A stretch of DNA of 41,454 nt from Nanobdellota archaeon. Its GTDB lineage: Archaea; Nanobdellota; Nanobdellia; Parvarchaeales; Parvarchaeaceae. The stretch is taken from assembly GCA_021802105.1 (NCBI GenBank), contig JAKAAW010000005.1, positions 1 through 41,454 on the forward strand, in the 5' to 3' direction. The notes under the pieces were generated by a model. The model saw only the letters and a list, made by a program, of their open reading frames with translations, was not told the DNA's origin and did no database searches. Shown in pieces: positions 7,243-16,126 of the stretch. Positions within the stretch are counted from its first letter, which is position 1; each line of letters begins with the position of its first letter. A program made the translations under genes and the position numbers.

Positions 7243-8445
7243 TCATATCTCGGATTCTTTTATCTTTGCCTCTTTCTTCTCTTTGAGGTCCCTTAAGGTT
7301 ATCTCTCCTGCGGAGAGGTCCTTGTTCCCGACTATGACGGCATATCTTATCCCTTTGGAGTTGCAGTAATCAAGACCCTTTGAGAGGGGGCCTATGTCGA
7401 TCAGAAGGTCCGTTGTCTGGCCCTTCTTCCTTAGTTTCTGCGCTATCTCTATCGCCTTGTCAGAATTGTCTACGTTTATTACGCAGTAGCTCTCGCTGAA
7501 ATTCTCAGTTGGTCTGCTTTTAAGTATCTCCATGATCCTCTCGAACCCTATGGCGCAGCCGACCACCGGAAGCGTGACTCCGAACTTTTTGCTGAGCTTG
7601 TCGTATCTCCCTCCGCCGGCTATCGTACCCTTGTATTCCGGCGTGTCTATCACAAATTCGAATATGTTCCCGTCATAATAATCCAGGCCCCTCACTAGCG
7701 AGTTATCGATCACTGTGTCCTTTATGCCGTACGAATCAAGATAGTTCACAAGCTCCCGCACCTCCGTGCTGCCTTCGCTCTTCAGCTGCAGTCTTCCCTC
7801 TAAGAAATCTCTGACACCGTCCATTTGGTGTTGGTCTAGAAACTCTGAGAGAGATTTCATCACCGCATCCATTCCTACCTTGTCTATCTTATCCAGTTCC
7901 CTCAGGACCTTGTAGCCGCTGTCTACAGGTATCACGAGCTCATCCAGGAGGCTTTGAAGCACTTTCCTGTTGTTTATGTGCACGGTGTAGTTTCCGAGAC
8001 CGAGCCTTTTCAGCGTGAAATCTATGCACGCGACTATCTCCGCATCGCTAGCTGCGCTGGACGAGCCATATATGTCTATATCTGCCTGCAGGAATTCCCT
8101 GTAGCGCCCTTTTGCGACGTCCTCATATCTCCAGACATTGCCTATCCCGTACGCCTTCAGCGGTTTGGTTATCGACCTGTTCTCGGACACGACCCTAAGT
8201 CTCGACACCGTGTGCTCCGGCCTTAGGGCGAGTTTCTCGCCTTTTTTGTCTTCGAAAGCATAGAGCTGATTCTCTATCTCCGGCCCGGATTTCTCCGTGA
8301 AAAGCGACAGGTATTCCAGTATAGGCGTCTCCAGTGGCTGGAATCCGAAAAGTTCATATGACTCTCTTATCTTCTGTATCACTTCCTGCCTAAGGACTGC
8401 TTCCTTTCCTGTGAAGTCTCTGACGCCTTTTACTCTTTCAGCCAT
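7243..8445 (-). CDS. hisS: Histidyl-tRNA synthetase
   Basis: The 400-residue class II synthetase charges tRNA-His. Visible motifs are motif 2 'LALRPEHTVSRLR' (residues 72-84) with 'WRYEDVAKGRYREFLQADID', the His-specific 'VRGLDYYDG', and motif 3 'AGGGRYDKL' followed by 'CAIGFERI'. The last 90 residues form the anticodon-binding alpha/beta domain. Length is normal. It lies 49 bases downstream of the SpoVR gene on the same strand and may be read from that operon or its own promoter. Confidence 0.95.
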   Translation of the reverse strand: MAERVKGVRDFTGKEAVLRQEVIQKIRESYELFGFQPLETPILEYLSLFTEKSGPEIENQLYAFEDKKGEKLALRPEHTVSRLRVVSENRSITKPLKAYGIGNVWRYEDVAKGRYREFLQADIDIYGSSSAASDAEIVACIDFTLKRLGLGNYTVHINNRKVLQSLLDELVIPVDSGYKVLRELDKIDKVGMDAVMKSLSEFLDQHQMDGVRDFLEGRLQLKSEGSTEVRELVNYLDSYGIKDTVIDNSLVRGLDYYDGNIFEFVIDTPEYKGTIAGGGRYDKLSKKFGVTLPVVGCAIGFERIMEILKSRPTENFSESYCVINVDNSDKAIEIAQKLRKKGQTTDLLIDIGPLSKGLDYCNSKGIRYAVIVGNKDLSAGEITLRDLKEKKEAKIKESEI

Positions 8446-8494
8446 AATTTTATTAGCATCTAGGGTAATTTATGCATTATCTGAAAGACGCCCT

Positions 8495-10054
8495 CTATTT
8501 TAAGCTGGTTCTGCCGACTTTACCTGCCGGAGTGGCCACCACCCTTATCGGATCGCCATGAACGTCAATGGTGTCTAGGAAGACCGAGTTGTCCCACAGC
8601 TTCGCTATCCTGACCAGAGCCCTGGACGTCCTGTCATTATCAAGGCTTATGAAGGGCGCGACATCCGCCAACACCTGGTCGTAAGACAGGCCATCGCCGG
8701 TCATTTCCACGTACTTCCTTATGAAATCAGTGTCCTGGACGAGGCTCAGCTTGCCGCCGCTGAAATTGGCTCCTCCCCTTGGTATGTACACCATAGGGAA
8801 GTATGTTTCCAAGCCGAAAAGAAGGCCTACCTTGAAGTTAACTACGTCCTCATTCGTTATCTCCTTTATCTGCTTTGCGAACTCTTCCACGTCCGCGGGA
8901 TCGAGACCCAGCCACGTCATGAACTCCTTATCCTTATCGCTGAGTTCTTCGACCTTTTCCTGTAGGAACGACCTGACGAAGTTCTTGTCTGCGTACAGGA
9001 ACACGAAGTCAAAGTCCGTCTTGAATTTAGTGACGTCAAGTATCTTCTCCAGTCCTTTCATTGCTTTAGAATCGAATTGTTCCTTCTCCGACTCCGGAAG
9101 CTGCTCGTAGAGGAACCCGAACCTGCCCTTGTTCCATTTGTCCTCTATGTACTTGAACAGCCTGAACCCCAGCGCGTACGGCAGCTGTCCGTCGTGCTTC
9201 GGGTTTCCGATCGAATATATCATCTCCAGCATCTTTAGGGACACAGCCTTGTCCTTCTCCCCGTAAATGGCGTACTTTTCCTGTACGAACGTGGCGAAAC
9301 CCTCGTGCATTATTTTTACCCGGGAGGTCCTGTTTATCTGGGAGATATCATACACCATGTCGAACACCTCCTTTTTCCAGTCGCCCATCTTGACGTTTTC
9401 CTTTAGGAAACCGAATACGTCGTATTCGTTGTTCGGAGGTTTGTCCTTGGAGATGGAATAATAAGTGTCCTCATCGCTTGGTTTCAGGTCAGGATACATG
9501 TTTATCAGAGTCGACAGCGTCTTGGCCATATCGTATTCCTTGTCGACTATCGACTCCATGCCATTCTTCCTCAGGTTCCTTGAGTTTATGATCTCCTCTA
9601 GGTTCTTGTACCGCCTGCTGAAAGCGTTAAGCCTGTCCAGATCGTAATCCGCAGTCTTGGCTATGAAGTTTACGTCGTCCATGTGGAGATGGCCGAAGAC
9701 GTGCGCCATGACGCTCTTTATCTCTTCGTCCGTGTCTGACTTGCTTATAAGCGCGATTGTGTAGTTTTTGTCGTCTATAGGATTATAATACTTGTGAAAG
9801 ACCATCTCGTACAGCTTGCCGAGGTTCGACGAGAAGCTCTCCTTCTCCACCCTGTAGGACTGGTAACCGTACCACGTAGGCAGAGGCTCGCTGTATCTCG
9901 CCGCGAACTGGGCCAGCTCGTCTGTGTCTACAAGCCTGAATTCTACGTCACCGAATTCGAGTCCCATATCCTGCATGAACTTGCCAATGTCCCTGGCCAC
10001 GCCGGTGTAGTACTCATGTATATTGCCGTTTTCCCTCGTTATTATCTCGACCAT
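8495..10054 (-). CDS. SpoVR family protein
   Basis: The 519-residue protein has SpoVR hallmarks: 'MAHVFGHLHMDDVNF' (HVFGH at 118-122), 'IMHEGFATFVQEKY' (H250, E251) and 'PYALGFRLFKYIEDKW'. The clustered His and Glu residues suggest a metal site, but the biochemical activity of SpoVR is not established. In bacteria spoVR (ycgB), yeaH and yeaG/prkA form a stress or stationary-phase group. Here it is the last of four genes packed with 2-10 base gaps, starting 2 bases after the YeaH-like stop. Length agrees with the family (about 500 residues). Confidence 0.9.
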   Translation of the reverse strand: MVEIITRENGNIHEYYTGVARDIGKFMQDMGLEFGDVEFRLVDTDELAQFAARYSEPLPTWYGYQSYRVEKESFSSNLGKLYEMVFHKYYNPIDDKNYTIALISKSDTDEEIKSVMAHVFGHLHMDDVNFIAKTADYDLDRLNAFSRRYKNLEEIINSRNLRKNGMESIVDKEYDMAKTLSTLINMYPDLKPSDEDTYYSISKDKPPNNEYDVFGFLKENVKMGDWKKEVFDMVYDISQINRTSRVKIMHEGFATFVQEKYAIYGEKDKAVSLKMLEMIYSIGNPKHDGQLPYALGFRLFKYIEDKWNKGRFGFLYEQLPESEKEQFDSKAMKGLEKILDVTKFKTDFDFVFLYADKNFVRSFLQEKVEELSDKDKEFMTWLGLDPADVEEFAKQIKEITNEDVVNFKVGLLFGLETYFPMVYIPRGGANFSGGKLSLVQDTDFIRKYVEMTGDGLSYDQVLADVAPFISLDNDRTSRALVRIAKLWDNSVFLDTIDVHGDPIRVVATPAGKVGRTSLK

Positions 10055-10056
10055 GT

Positions 10057-11130
10057 TCAGCCCTCCAGCAGCGCGGTTATCGCCGCCTCTATATCGTCTT
10101 TCGTGGCGTCGGCTCCGACGTTGGCAAGCCTTACCTTGTCGCTCTTTTTCGAGTTTATGTATTGCACGTATGAAGACATCCTGGACATATCGTTCAGGCT
10201 GCTGCCTGTCGAGTAGCCTATGTTAAGGTACATGAACTTTGTAGAGTCGGCTATTATGCCGTCGAGTCTCCTGAACAGTTCGGTGTTCTCGCCCTCGAAA
10301 TTATCACCGTCGGATATCTGCAGTACGTAGAGATCGTTCTCGCGCAGGTCTATGCTCTTGAAGAAATTGAGGTCTGTCGGATAAGCCACTCCCATCACCA
10401 TAGAATGTATTATATCCAGAGCCGGCTTGAAGAAGGTCCCTCCGTTCTCGCTGAGGCTAAAGAAATTCTGCTCACCGACTTCCTTGGCACCGTTTGTGTG
10501 GGCTATGTACACCCTGTGAACCTGGTTCTTGTAAGACTCCTCGAGCCATATCGTTATGTAAAGAGATGCTATGTTTGCGATGTCTCCTTTGCCCATCATG
10601 GAACCGCTCGTGTCTTTTACTATGACGAAATAGGCGCTCTTGTCCGGGATCACCGTGTCTTTGGCTATGTTGTACCTTATGTCTTCTTCCTTCACGTCCG
10701 GCCTGAAACCGTACTTTTGATACTCGCCGGATAATAGCTGTCTCTCGAGCATGGAACGCATGGTCTCTTCCTGGTTCTCGTCAAATCCCCTCTTTCCTAT
10801 CATGTATTCTAGCTTCGTGCCAGTCTTCTTTCCCGGTTTAGTGAACAGGAGTCCCCACTTCTTCATCTTGTCAATTATATACTGTTTCGTTATGCCGTAC
10901 GTTACCTGACCGTTTCCCTGGCCCCCCGGGCCTCCCCCGGATCCGTTTCCTCCACCGCTTCCGAAACCATAGGAGTATGATATCACAGGATTCTCCTTAA
11001 CAGGTATGCTCTTGTACACCGTTCCGCCGTTTGCCAGATCGATCAGATTCACCGCATCAATGTCCAGATCGTCGTCTTCGGCTATCTTCTGCTTGTATTT
11101 TCCTTCTGCCGTGTCAAGTTCGCTCGACAT
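10057..11130 (-). CDS. YeaH/YhbH family protein (DUF444, von Willebrand A-like)
   Basis: The 357-residue protein has a Gly-rich linker at about 55-75, characteristic of YeaH/YhbH, followed by a von Willebrand A-like domain whose MIDAS motif 'DTSGSM' is at 173-178. It is somewhat shorter than bacterial YeaH (about 420 residues), mostly at the N-terminus. The family is a conserved partner of PrkA kinases and SpoVR; a metal-dependent adaptor role is inferred from the fold. It sits between the second PrkA-like gene and SpoVR with 2-base gaps on each side, implying coupled translation. Confidence 0.88.
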   Translation of the reverse strand: MSSELDTAEGKYKQKIAEDDDLDIDAVNLIDLANGGTVYKSIPVKENPVISYSYGFGSGGGNGSGGGPGGQGNGQVTYGITKQYIIDKMKKWGLLFTKPGKKTGTKLEYMIGKRGFDENQEETMRSMLERQLLSGEYQKYGFRPDVKEEDIRYNIAKDTVIPDKSAYFVIVKDTSGSMMGKGDIANIASLYITIWLEESYKNQVHRVYIAHTNGAKEVGEQNFFSLSENGGTFFKPALDIIHSMVMGVAYPTDLNFFKSIDLRENDLYVLQISDGDNFEGENTELFRRLDGIIADSTKFMYLNIGYSTGSSLNDMSRMSSYVQYINSKKSDKVRLANVGADATKDDIEAAITALLEG

Positions 11131-11132
11131 AT

Positions 11133-12950
11133 TCAGTTCATATCTCCTATCTCTGGATAATACGCGGGGCCTTCTCTGTATATATTTATCGCTTCCTCTG
11201 TCAGACTGTCCCAGTAGCCGTATTTCTTGCCAAGGAATCCTGAGACGTACTGGTAAAGGTCTGATTTCTTATCACCGAGTCCGTCGAATATCCCCTCATC
11301 CCTTATGACGAATTCCCCCATCGGATTTTTGAAGTAGGAATATCTCAGCAGAGGGTCGAGCTTTACGTTGAACTCCTCACTCGGTATCGCTCTGTCGTCT
11401 TTATAGTACGGCAGGTACTCGTTCAGGACTTCGACATCCATGTACTCCTTCAACTTTATGAGCGCGTGGTCCTCCTCAGGGGTCGTTTTTATCCCCACAT
11501 TGTCATCCAGAGCCTGATTAAGCGTCTTTTCAAGCACGCTCACAGCGGTGCCATAATCTATCCCGTTCTTCTCCGCCAGGAACGACATGACAGCGCTGTC
11601 TACGTCCGTGTTCACGTCGGACACCACCATTTTCCTTATGTAGTCCTTAGCCGTGGCAAAGGCGTCATCAGCCCCGTCGAAAGCGCTCTCATTATTGTTT
11701 ATGAAAGAAAAGATGTCCGTATACCTCAGGTCTGACTTCTCCGAATCCTTGAGGAGAGATGTTATCCTCCTGAAAGACATCCCTTTGGACCAGCCGCTCA
11801 CGTAGGTATCGCCCTCCATTATCAGCGACAGTATTGTATCCTTTACCTGTCTGCTGTAGTTCATGTCTGTCAGGTAAGTCTCAAGAGACCTAGGTATCTT
11901 CGAGAAATCAAGACTGTCCAGTTTGCCGGAGTCGTAAATATCCAGCGAGTCAAGGACGTATCTTACGCTCTCGTGATTGTAGTCGAGTTCCGTGTCTGTT
12001 ATCCTTGACAGTATGCTGAAGGTGCTGAGGTATCTGAGACTGTTCCTCGCCATTTTCATGAACGGCAGATTGACCCTTTTGTAAAGCTTCTCCTCCTCAC
12101 TGTATGAAAGGATTCTCCTGACCTGCACAGGTATCATCCTTTCCTTAAGCGGCCTGGAGAAGTCCCTATCATCGCTCTTGAGCCTTTCCATGAACTCCTC
12201 ATTACCGTGCAGTATTATCAGCATGTCGAGCGGAATGTTTCCGCCGTTCCTGTCCGATAGCATGTTATCATACAGGTTTATCAGCAGCTGGTAGCTCGCC
12301 TCCGATATGTTTTCTATGTTGCTCTTGTCAGCGCTGAGTATCAATATGCCCCTGTTTGACTTGCTAAGGATCGAGTACAGCCTGTCCTGCAGTTTTTTGT
12401 CCCCAAGCTCTATGTTGTTTGATATGTCCGGAAAGAACTGCTTCACCCCGAGCATCCCGTCCGTATTCTTGTCCGTGCTTACCGCCACTTCGAGCGCGCT
12501 CCTGCATGCATCGCACATCGTGGGCCTAGTCTTCACACCACAGTCGCGCGTTTCGGATATGCCCAGGCTCTCCAGTTTCAGAGGTATCTTTGACCTGAGT
12601 ATGTTGTGCGGGTTTTCTTTGTACTGACACCTTGTACCGTTCACAGACAGGGTGTAGATTCCTCCCGTTTTTAGGACAGCGTCGTAATAGGAGTCTATCA
12701 GGGAGTTTATTATCTCGGTCTTTCCGCTGCCGCTTGGTCCGGTAAGCACAAGTATAGGGATATACCCCAGGCTGGCAGCAAACTTCGCCTTGAAGAGGGC
12801 TTTCTTGACATTCTCCCTTACCTCCTGCAGCCCGAGAATGTTATTGTCGAGCCTGTTGTCCTCGTTTGAGGACAGGTAAGAGTACAGTATCCCAGAGACT
12901 GTCGTCTCCTCCTCATTCAGCATGTCTGTAAGACTCTTTTCTTTTGTCAT
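11133..12950 (-). CDS. PrkA-like AAA+ protein, second paralog
   Basis: The 605-residue P-loop protein has Walker A 'GPSGSGKT' at 71-78 and a Walker B-like 'RGILILSADKSN'. A cysteine set C108, C137, C146 and C149 ('CDACRSAL') falls where bacterial PrkA has 'CPmhe' and 'LCPxCR' stretches, and may bind zinc. 'MLIILHGNEEFMERL' and 'RPLKERMIPVQVRRI' match the AAA+ sensor and Arg-finger regions of PrkA ('NteEw', 'DR'). Bacterial PrkA was described as a Ser/Thr kinase, while some work describes an AAA+ protease-like role. It is distinct from, and lies 10 bases after, the longer PrkA gene; both probably work with YeaH and SpoVR. Confidence 0.82.
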   Translation of the reverse strand: MTKEKSLTDMLNEEETTVSGILYSYLSSNEDNRLDNNILGLQEVRENVKKALFKAKFAASLGYIPILVLTGPSGSGKTEIINSLIDSYYDAVLKTGGIYTLSVNGTRCQYKENPHNILRSKIPLKLESLGISETRDCGVKTRPTMCDACRSALEVAVSTDKNTDGMLGVKQFFPDISNNIELGDKKLQDRLYSILSKSNRGILILSADKSNIENISEASYQLLINLYDNMLSDRNGGNIPLDMLIILHGNEEFMERLKSDDRDFSRPLKERMIPVQVRRILSYSEEEKLYKRVNLPFMKMARNSLRYLSTFSILSRITDTELDYNHESVRYVLDSLDIYDSGKLDSLDFSKIPRSLETYLTDMNYSRQVKDTILSLIMEGDTYVSGWSKGMSFRRITSLLKDSEKSDLRYTDIFSFINNNESAFDGADDAFATAKDYIRKMVVSDVNTDVDSAVMSFLAEKNGIDYGTAVSVLEKTLNQALDDNVGIKTTPEEDHALIKLKEYMDVEVLNEYLPYYKDDRAIPSEEFNVKLDPLLRYSYFKNPMGEFVIRDEGIFDGLGDKKSDLYQYVSGFLGKKYGYWDSLTEEAINIYREGPAYYPEIGDMN

Positions 12951-12960
12951 TACGAGCCAC

Positions 12961-15156
12961 CTACTTCTTACTTGTGTATACAGATATCGCTACGTTCGCG
13001 CATTTCTCACAGTAACCGAATTTGTTCTTTAGAGTGTCTTTCAGACCCGAGTCCGACATCATTATGGCGGCGCTCGAAGCCGACTTGGGCTTTACGCTCG
13101 CGATTATTCCGTCTATAAGGTGGGGGAACTCCTCGAGTAAGTTGTCCCCGACTTTCCTCAGCGTTTCAGGGTCCGTCTTGCCACTGTAATTGTACTTTAT
13201 ATGGTTCTGTATAGCCTTCTTTATCCCATCCGGCGGGACCTTGGCCACTAGATTCACCTGATCTAGGAAGTCCTTGTCCACGTTCTCGAACACGCCGTTG
13301 AGAAGGAACCTGTCTTTGTTTTCGGCAAGCATGTACGAATGTATCACGTAGGTAGACACGAGTCTGTTGAGAGTCTCCTCGCTGTTTGTGTAAGCTATAG
13401 CGACGTCTTTGAACAGCTCTAGCCTGTACTTCTCAAAGGCTGAGTTTATTATTGCTTTGCCGTCCTCGGATGCGGAGGATATCCTCTGCTTTGTAAGGTC
13501 CTGAAGACCCTCCATCGTGTTAAGAAGATCCTGCACGTATTCCGTTCCTCCTCCGCCCAGTATCGAGTCAAGGCACGGTTCAGAATAGGCTTGTTTCTTC
13601 ACACCGTCGGCAGCTTCGGCCTTCCTAGAATAATTAAGAAGGGTTATCACTGAGTCCCTGACCGCTCTGTATGGAAGGCCGAACCTCACGCCCTCCGTTA
13701 TCTCGAGAAGGGATTTTGAATTGGCTTTCCTCTGAAGCTCCTCGGCCGTCAGCTGGTTGTCACCTTTCTTGTTTCCATTGTACATCTCCGCTTTCTCCAC
13801 CAATGGTATATTTGGCTCCTTGTCGAGGCCGGCCATCACCCATATATATTTCATAAGCGTCAGAAACCTCGGCGAATAGTGGAAGCCCAGGTTGTCGCTG
13901 TTCCTGCTGAAAATGGAGTCGAGGGCCTTCTCCGCGTCCGAAAGCCTGAGTATTGACTTGTACAGTATCGGATACGTTCTTCCCATAAAGTAATCCTTTA
14001 TGTTCGTGGCTATCTTTGAATAGTCGTCGAGGTTTGTGGTCCCCATGAACACGGAGTCTATCGGCTCAGTGAAACCGTTTGGAAGGTGTATCTGCCTGTC
14101 CTGTATGAGGTCCAGGAATGTATTCAGGAAAGATTCGGGCGCCTTCTGCACCTCACTGAACACCACCATCCCTCCAGCGGGAGAAGGCATGTTCTGTCCT
14201 CCTGCTATTCCGTAGTTTATGACAAGGGGGCTGTCCGTATCCGCGTCCACGAACTTTATGAGTTTGTAGCTGACTTTTCCGCCGAAGACCGCCTGGTAAT
14301 CAAGGTTCTTCTCGCTCACGGCGACCTGCGGCCTCGAGCGCATGAGCACCTCGTTGTTGCTGGCCTCCTCTACGACCACCGCCTTCTCCATGAAAGAGCG
14401 TATCTTCTTCTCGTCCGGCGTGCCTTTTGATGTCACGAATATCTCACGAAGAGAGTCAAGAAGGGCGTTCTTGACCTTGTCTATGGAGGAGCTCTCAAGT
14501 CTCTTCTCGAGCTCTATCTTTCTCCACTTATCATTCTTTCCGGTCAGTCCGCCGTTTATCTTCTCTATCGTTTCTTCTAGTTTCTTTTCGCCTTGGCTCT
14601 TGCTGCCCTCGGGCCCTTTCACGAACAGGTATATTGCCTGTCCTATATTCGTACTGTATCCCAATCTTATCTCGTTCAGCGAACCGAGGTAATAGTCCCT
14701 GCTCATGTCGCTGGTATCGTTCGTGAGGGAGGTTATCCTGGCCTTGAATTTCTCGAACTGGTCCTCATCATCAAACAGGTTCTTCACGTTATCCGAGAAA
14801 GGGTACAGTTTGAGCTTGTAAAGGGCGCCTTCCTCCGTCTGCCTGTATTCTATAAGCGGTTCCACAAGGATATTCGTGGTCTCTGTCTTTCCAGTACCTG
14901 TCTGGCCTATTAGAAGAGCCATCTTGCTCCTGAATTCTGGATCGTGCGTGCCTGCTTTTATTATGTCCATCAGCATGTTAACGTTCTCGTCAAGACCAAA
15001 GAGCCTGTCTTTTACAAAATTCCATTTTCCGTCTTCGTCCCTGCCTTTTCTATCGACAGCGGCGTATAGAGCCTGATGCGCGTTAAAGAACCACGAAGGG
15101 TGCTTTACAGCCTCGTCTAAGAACTCCTCTAGGGAAAACCTCTTCTTCAATGCCAT
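12961..15156 (-). CDS. prkA: PrkA family AAA+ serine protein kinase, long paralog
   Basis: The 731-residue protein opens the four-gene operon. Walker A 'GQTGTGKT' is at 84-91; the Walker B region is 'GGMVVFSEVQKAPESFLN', followed by 'LIQDRQIHLPNGF' and 'DSVFMGTTNLDDY', all corresponding to PrkA AAA+ elements. A C-terminal 'CEKC' pair (716/719) could be half a metal site. It lacks the central cysteine cluster of its neighbour, so the two paralogs have diverged. The predicted role is ATP-driven phosphorylation or remodelling of stress targets. A strong Shine-Dalgarno GGAGGT sits 8 bases before the ATG, downstream of a TATA box at about 15205. Confidence 0.88.
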   Translation of the reverse strand: MALKKRFSLEEFLDEAVKHPSWFFNAHQALYAAVDRKGRDEDGKWNFVKDRLFGLDENVNMLMDIIKAGTHDPEFRSKMALLIGQTGTGKTETTNILVEPLIEYRQTEEGALYKLKLYPFSDNVKNLFDDEDQFEKFKARITSLTNDTSDMSRDYYLGSLNEIRLGYSTNIGQAIYLFVKGPEGSKSQGEKKLEETIEKINGGLTGKNDKWRKIELEKRLESSSIDKVKNALLDSLREIFVTSKGTPDEKKIRSFMEKAVVVEEASNNEVLMRSRPQVAVSEKNLDYQAVFGGKVSYKLIKFVDADTDSPLVINYGIAGGQNMPSPAGGMVVFSEVQKAPESFLNTFLDLIQDRQIHLPNGFTEPIDSVFMGTTNLDDYSKIATNIKDYFMGRTYPILYKSILRLSDAEKALDSIFSRNSDNLGFHYSPRFLTLMKYIWVMAGLDKEPNIPLVEKAEMYNGNKKGDNQLTAEELQRKANSKSLLEITEGVRFGLPYRAVRDSVITLLNYSRKAEAADGVKKQAYSEPCLDSILGGGGTEYVQDLLNTMEGLQDLTKQRISSASEDGKAIINSAFEKYRLELFKDVAIAYTNSEETLNRLVSTYVIHSYMLAENKDRFLLNGVFENVDKDFLDQVNLVAKVPPDGIKKAIQNHIKYNYSGKTDPETLRKVGDNLLEEFPHLIDGIIASVKPKSASSAAIMMSDSGLKDTLKNKFGYCEKCANVAISVYTSKK

Positions 15157-15164
15157 ACAACTTG

Positions 15165-15213
15165 ACCTCCACCACTAACTCCTAATAAGATATATACAAG
15201 GCAGATATAAATA
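15165..15213 (-). promoter_or_regulatory. Promoter and ribosome binding site of the prkA operon
   Basis: On the minus strand a TATA box (atttatatc, 15213-15205) is followed by a leader and a GGAGGT ribosome binding site (15170-15165) 8 bases before the ATG at 15156. A leadered start with a strong binding site contrasts with the leaderless promoters seen elsewhere in the window. Confidence 0.55.
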
Positions 15214-15309
15214 AGTTTGCTTTTATTCGAAAAAACCAGCTAGAAAATTGGAATTATTATAAATAATACCTGGAATTTCCCAAAATATCCCTATTCGAAA
15301 GGATCAAAA

Positions 15310-15393
15310 CGCCCGGAGCCGGATTTGAACCGGCAAAGGGTTTCCCCAACAAGAGTTCCAATCTTGCGCGATGCCAGGTTACGCGATCCGGGC
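15310..15393 (-). tRNA. tRNA-Ser(GGA)
   Basis: The acceptor stem GCCCGGA/TCCGGGC closes at 15393 and 15311, with discriminator G at 15310. The anticodon stem CAAGA/TCTTG encloses loop TTGGAAC, giving anticodon GGA. The variable arm is long with a GGG-GAAA-CCC hairpin, as required for tRNA-Ser, and the T arm is GCCGG-TTCAAAT-CCGGC. There is no intron and CCA is not encoded. Confidence 0.95.
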
Positions 15394-15423
15394 AGTTTGA
15401 TTCATTATTTATTGCTTTACGAG

Positions 15424-15433
15424 ATTTATATAT
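15424..15433 (-). promoter_or_regulatory. TATA box of tRNA-Ser
   Basis: An atttatatat block lies about 31-40 bases upstream of the mature 5' end of tRNA-Ser on the minus strand, which places initiation a few bases before the tRNA. Confidence 0.5.
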
Positions 15434-15488
15434 GATTTATTTTTATCTGCCGTTTGGAAAAGACAAAAAGCTCACGTTAAAAAGAATG

Positions 15489-15495
15489 TTTATAT
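15489..15495 (+). promoter_or_regulatory. TATA box of the GINS-helicase operon
   Basis: tttatat lies about 60 bases before the ATG at 15554. A GAGGCGG ribosome binding site near 15535-15541 fits a short-leader transcript. The 397-base gap 15157-15553 otherwise holds tRNA-Ser and its promoter. Confidence 0.45.
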
Positions 15496-15553
15496 TCGAG
15501 AGATACATAGCGTTGTTGAGTGAGGATATATTCCGAGGCGGATTCCATTTGAT

Positions 15554-16126
15554 ATGATAACTTATAGCGAGTTCATAAGGATAAGAAGGCTGGAGCAGGA
15601 GGATGGAAGGATGCTCACGAAGCTGACAAACGAGACTCTCGACGAAATGAAGGATTACATCGCCATCAACAAGAAATCACTTGAAGAAGCCAGAAAGATG
15701 GATGATCCCAAGAGAGTGGACGAGATCAGCACGCAGATAAAAAATGCGATAAACACGATGGACCAGATAATAACTATGAGGATGAATAAGCTTGCGAATA
15801 TGGCCATCTTGGGAACCAAGATAGACCAGGCCAGGAACAACATGACATCAGAGGAGGTAGTCCTTTTCGATGAGATGGTCAGGCTGGTGATGGAGCACAA
15901 GAATAAGATAATAACAGAGATGAAGAACGTACAGGCAAAGGAACTGCGCGTAGAAGAGGAGGATTCCGATATTGATAAGATGGTGATAAAGATAATAGCG
16001 GACGTGCCGAAATTCATATGGAGAAACAACAAGTCGTACGGCCCGTTCAATTTCCCTAACGTCGTTGAGATAGACAAGGACGTAGCTGAGATACTGATAA
16101 AAGGCGGCAAAGCCGTGAGTGCCTGA
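15554..16126 (+). CDS. Archaeal GINS subunit (Gins51/Gins15 type)
   Basis: The 190-residue protein has the two-part plan of the archaeal GINS subunit: an alpha-helical A domain (residues 1-115, starting 'YSEFIRIRRLEQEDGRML') and a C-terminal beta-rich B domain with 'VPKFIWRNNKSYGPF' and 'KDVAEILIKGGKAVSA', which corresponds to the 'LI..GkA' end of the family. GINS bridges MCM and the Cdc45/RecJ-like protein in the replicative helicase complex. The stop codon overlaps the next ATG by one base, so it is coupled to the Hef-like helicase gene. The A-then-B order indicates the Gins51/15 type rather than Gins23. Confidence 0.8.
   Translation: MITYSEFIRIRRLEQEDGRMLTKLTNETLDEMKDYIAINKKSLEEARKMDDPKRVDEISTQIKNAINTMDQIITMRMNKLANMAILGTKIDQARNNMTSEEVVLFDEMVRLVMEHKNKIITEMKNVQAKELRVEEEDSDIDKMVIKIIADVPKFIWRNNKSYGPFNFPNVVEIDKDVAEILIKGGKAVSA

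Noticed and set aside
10405-10734. Plus-strand open frame of about 109 codons inside the YeaH-like gene
   Set aside because: It lies wholly antisense to a well-supported gene, its product has no motif, and its openness follows from the codon use of the real gene.
14086-14692. Two overlapping plus-strand open frames inside prkA
   Set aside because: Both are antisense shadows of the AAA+ gene; products are Leu/His/Arg- or Ser-rich and without start signals.
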